From an uncultured Lachnospiraceae bacterium (GTDB taxonomy: Bacteria > Bacillota > Clostridia > Lachnospirales > Lachnospiraceae), in contig CAJUJG010000044.1 of the NCBI GenBank assembly GCA_910586715.1, positions 19,908 to 29,391 of the forward strand: 9,484 nucleotides of DNA. Direction: 5' to 3'. Below the pieces are notes generated by a model. It saw only the letters and a list, made by a program, of their open reading frames with translations. It had not been told where the DNA came from and did not search any database. Shown one piece after another: positions 9,401-9,484 of the stretch. Position numbers and translations under genes: made by a program. The first letter of the stretch is position 1; the number at the start of each line of letters is the position of its first letter.

Positions 9401-9484
9401 AAGTTGTATTGGCAAGCGCGACGGAAGGCGCAACGATTTACTATACGACCGACAATACAGACCCGACAGCACAGAGCGCTGAGT
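3478..9484 (+). CDS. Giant secreted tandem PL1 pectate lyase, 3'-truncated by window
   Basis: Hand translation shows no stop for 2002 codons up to the right edge. Predicted to cleave de-esterified homogalacturonan by calcium-dependent beta-elimination outside the cell. Order: signal peptide (cut likely after Ala36, V-A-A); Glu/Ser/Thr-rich linker ~37-146; beta-rich module ~149-335; PL1 domain 1 ~351-852; Pro/Asp linker; two beta-sandwich-like modules ~896-1030 and ~1042-1193; PL1 domain 2 ~1237-1715; Pro-rich linker; chitobiase-C-terminal-like repeats from ~1765. Domain 1 has WIDHCTF (Asp543), YDGVIDI (Asp552, Asp556), Lys655 in QKKTHLLG, and RMPRLRFG (Arg686, Arg691). Domain 2 has the equivalents Asp1433, Asp1442, Asp1446, Lys1529, Arg1560 and Arg1565. 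These match the PL1 calcium ligands and the catalytic Arg with its conserved partners, so both sites look intact. Usual PL1 enzymes are ~350-450 residues with one domain. The C-terminus, where any cell-wall anchor would sit, is outside the window. It has its own promoter and follows a methylesterase that would supply its substrate. Confidence 0.93.
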   Translation, partial: MSRLGKSFKNRFLRRALAMALAGTMVMSGMPVSVAAESPESKTSIETEVQGASVSEEVAEDEEVEQKESSEAETQEKESVKPTEETETASKTETTTTETDKETQKSSEETSKESTNSSEIRESEESESESEETSETEGSEEENEANSFTSNDAALAEGHSYALWDVNGLVQNDKGTTSGIQSTKGIYKNSENDNDILFVDAIADNAKFAVSNEGDRIQINFNTKIYIPVKVDNNVAKIILYQSGVSKKENLMVANQDSSGNAKSYFAISEAEGNLQEAECTAFDLGETVSGRKYYKTEWTCTLKDSVSSALICVEVKDANNYVTKIISGKEVEKPRDDVYDDAAGDSADLVKYNMEGYANNYGVTGGGAMKIDAANYHKVGTAEEFLQALVDIKKASKPSVIRITKNLNLGCNEIKNISNYSQVISAHKNQPLCSPVLGTKDEPGTGVSMLSLDGFQNLTIFSTNGAAIKHCCIVLKDSKNIVFRNLVFDELWEWDDLVYYKADENGDPELKNGELQLTQGDYDRNDWDYIGVDMNSDGIWIDHCTFYKSYDGVIDIKNPKEDGEERVTVSWCRFEGKSAPDKNGNHPFYDKQLEWLKENIDSTNYYRALMSEEGTSVAVTATDGKIFTKTQSATIQGEGFSDSLIESYTLGQKKTHLLGQGDKATNAVGIRATFANNIYKNSMDRMPRLRFGNAHMYNTVLDASDIYYAHRLEGGDSEEAEAERKKLDGHLVSNGAISTMNGNVFIDTCYIDGIEGPILSGNGDSEPGYIGWDNCKYKKGNDTPELDIQYKNNADNKDYKLTKEAFTNKLPENYVYSLYTGELDNLREYLSNKTGAGVVSMTDLQWTKVSYGDGNTDNSNPTNWDPSADNDPSEDEGTEPPEPDNPPVVQNDKELRADTLDTQAALTADLKVNDYFTVTKGCEVAEGSATINDITFTKYIKLSTKGSKENSIQITSSGKGTATVYVASNDGIAVKTVQLLDSTGKVVADFVSDVTQAEAVTLQIPEAGTYYVASADGELHVYGIDLKEDESSGEEAPIIEFSLSADEIKWINLTQNSDGKDQRELKEKYRRNGFTIQATEANTVVVDKSKKSVDGKQFTQRIKLGSAGSADSRSIRFKAETAGTLTVFEASASTKESRECRLYKVGTTQPILTEEAPTGDPVKKTFEITEPGEYYVTGSGAINICYIAFSNQTGGITPPDPGEYAPEEVDAEWTTLPALIAESVYDAEDAKDASKVMYNLEGYAGAANVTGGGLIREDTAGYYKVTDEKEFLEALSEVRNVTDRPNVIEITTDLNLGKLELKEKFGLNILAKGEKTEDGKNGDFSAVIKAYTIQPRMHPTLKKTGVSYLNMHAFQNLTIFSKNGATIKHAGLKFEDVSTKNVIIRNLAFDELWEWDEGGRDAKGEYKVPGDYDINDWDYITIDEHAEGIWIDHCTFYKSYDGLIDIKNNSNDNNYYQRVTISWCEFLPGSKDNVFFNEQVKWLEDNINNEEVEIAYYRQLRKEKMKAPNADKTMSAKDVWWYVYGQKKAHLLGSADSATADKVMRVTFANNYHKNAMSRLPRLRFGKVHEYNCVFDAQQMDVQYQIGNPHITGNGAISACNGEMLLENCYIRGLRSPLRSGYSSSKDDRGYINAVDSVYYYIDKNTKQMQLTTPEISESSAGKKITDEVKFKEKLPEGYVFTTRDATQLYKTVVPYAGAGKLDMTTVQWEATNYGTNNVGSETPASPSQIEPAIPSEYDEMPTTPWDDPENPDNPPTEPTTIDAPTASPAQEAQFPSTGGEITLDCTTDGATIYYTISDAESGLTDPADAANANRVPYDKGTKIPITKETYIWAVAVKDNKTSEPLKCHYTVLAEGAVVRPAAKPGPAYPVVSGTTITLTTTDTVDTIYYTTGSTPDAAADPTKEDSGRLIYNSETGIVITEAVTIKAVAKKGGKYSEVAVFTYTIKAEDPEEKDRVKAPAATPAAGEVAAGTQVVLASATEGATIYYTTDNTDPTAQSAE
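3586..3915 (+). other. Acidic Glu/Ser/Thr-rich low-complexity segment after the signal peptide
   Basis: Residues ~37-146 of the lyase consist mostly of Glu, Ser and Thr with few hydrophobic residues, for example SEESESESEETSETEGSEE. It starts at the predicted mature N-terminus and should be disordered and strongly negative. On the DNA level the + strand is purine-rich, dominated by GAA, GAG and ACG codons. It is probably a spacer or glycosylatable stalk, but the role is not shown by the sequence. Confidence 0.85.
4528..6033 (+). repeat. PL1 lyase domain, first copy of an intragenic duplication
   Basis: This segment (residues ~351-852) matches 7186-8622 along its whole length. It starts with V-K-Y-N-M-E-G-Y (V-M-Y-N-L-E-G-Y in copy 2), passes through FDELWEWD, NDWDYI and GIWIDHCTFYKSYDG, and ends with MTDLQW (MTTVQW in copy 2). 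DNA identity is high in the core: 4843-4867 and 7540-7564 differ at only two positions. Between the SWCRF strand and the QKKTHLLG strand there is an extra ~70-residue insert, including QLEWLKENI, that classical PL1 enzymes lack as far as I know. Confidence 0.88.
6160..7056 (+). other. Two beta-sandwich-like modules between the lyase domains
   Basis: Residues ~896-1030 and ~1042-1193 share one pattern. Each has an F-T-V/I-x-A/T start, then a KYIKLS/QRIKLG strand, then a G-x-x-T-V strand, then a late GTYYVAS/GEYYVTG motif. The two are divergent copies, flanked by Pro/Asp-rich linkers (EPPEPDNPP; TPPDPGEYAPEE). The layout suggests carbohydrate-binding modules holding the lyase on pectin. I cannot assign a CBM family, and binding is inference. 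Confidence 0.55.
7186..8622 (+). repeat. PL1 lyase domain, second copy of an intragenic duplication
   Basis: This segment (residues ~1237-1715) corresponds to 4528-6033. Conserved blocks include FQNLTIFSKNGATIKH, FDELWEWDE, GIWIDHCTFYKSYDG, QKKAHLLG and RLPRLRFGKVHEYN. It keeps the same kind of insert (NEQVKWLEDNI) between the SWCEF strand and the lysine strand, but with a different sequence and length. The three predicted calcium-binding Asp residues, Lys1529, Arg1560 and Arg1565 are present. The two domains may therefore differ in specificity rather than one being a dead copy. Confidence 0.88.
8770..9484 (+). repeat. Three chitobiase C-terminal-like (CHB_HEX_C/FN3-associated) repeats, last one cut
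   Basis: Three successive ~90-residue units begin near residues 1765, 1858 and 1957. Each follows the pattern A-P/K-x-x-P, a T-I-T-L strand, then a hallmark T-I-Y-Y-T turn: GATIYYTIS, DTIYYTTGSTPD and GATIYYTTDNTDPT. Units 1 and 2 then show a strand like TYIWAVAVKDN or TIKAVAKKGG. Unit 1 carries extra residues after its YYT turn. The DNA of units 1 and 3 shares a ~20-bp stretch around the motif (8848 and 9427). Such repeats are common C-terminal spacers or binding modules on secreted Firmicutes glycan enzymes. The third unit continues past the window. Confidence 0.82.

Noticed and set aside
8890..9402. Minus-strand open frame of 170 residues, Cys/Arg-rich
   Set aside because: It lies entirely antisense to the chitobiase-like repeats of the lyase, whose frame and motifs are clear. 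Its composition is the expected complement of Ala/Thr/Gly codons, and no ribosome binding site or family motif is seen.
1..9484. A novel defence, mobile or RNA-based system
   Set aside because: No transposase, integrase, nuclease, toxin-antitoxin, tRNA/rRNA or riboswitch signature was seen. The window is explained by two secreted pectinases and a coiled-coil gene.

Overview
The window looks like part of a pectin-utilisation locus from a Gram-positive, gut- or rumen-type Clostridia bacterium, most likely Lachnospiraceae (Lachnospira/Eubacterium eligens-like). I infer this from the two very large secreted pectinases with Firmicutes-style signal peptides, the purine-rich ribosome binding sites, the moderate-to-low GC content and the accessory modules. 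No database search was possible, so the genus is a guess. All genes are on the + strand.

Layout: (1) Positions 1-434 hold the 3' end of a gene for a heptad-repeat coiled-coil protein, built from exact 21-bp tandem repeats and open at the left edge. (2) Positions 493-3228 encode a complete 911-residue secreted pectin methylesterase (CE8), with a long N-terminal non-catalytic region before the catalytic beta-helix. Three in-frame stop codons and a strong intrinsic terminator (3250-3296) follow it. (3) Positions 3297-3477 are a short regulatory region with a good sigma-A-type promoter, a possible leader hairpin and a strong ribosome binding site. (4) Positions 3478-9484 encode a giant secreted polypeptide, open for at least 2002 residues and running off the right edge. 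In order it has a signal peptide, a ~110-residue Glu/Ser/Thr-rich acidic linker, a beta-sandwich-like module, a PL1 pectate lyase domain, two beta-sandwich-like modules, a second PL1 domain, and at least three chitobiase C-terminal-like (CHB_HEX_C/FN3-associated) repeats.

How the genes work together: the methylesterase removes methyl groups from homogalacturonan, giving polygalacturonate. The calcium-dependent PL1 domains can then cleave this by beta-elimination outside the cell. The two enzymes have strikingly similar signal peptides and possibly related accessory modules. The terminator and new promoter between them suggest separate transcription units. The coiled-coil gene upstream has no visible functional link to pectin.

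I see no RNA gene, CRISPR array, insertion sequence or defence system. The most unusual features are the tandem PL1 architecture with both active sites apparently intact, the modules of no family I can name, the sharp GC mosaic along the lyase gene, and the hierarchical repeat in the coiled-coil gene.
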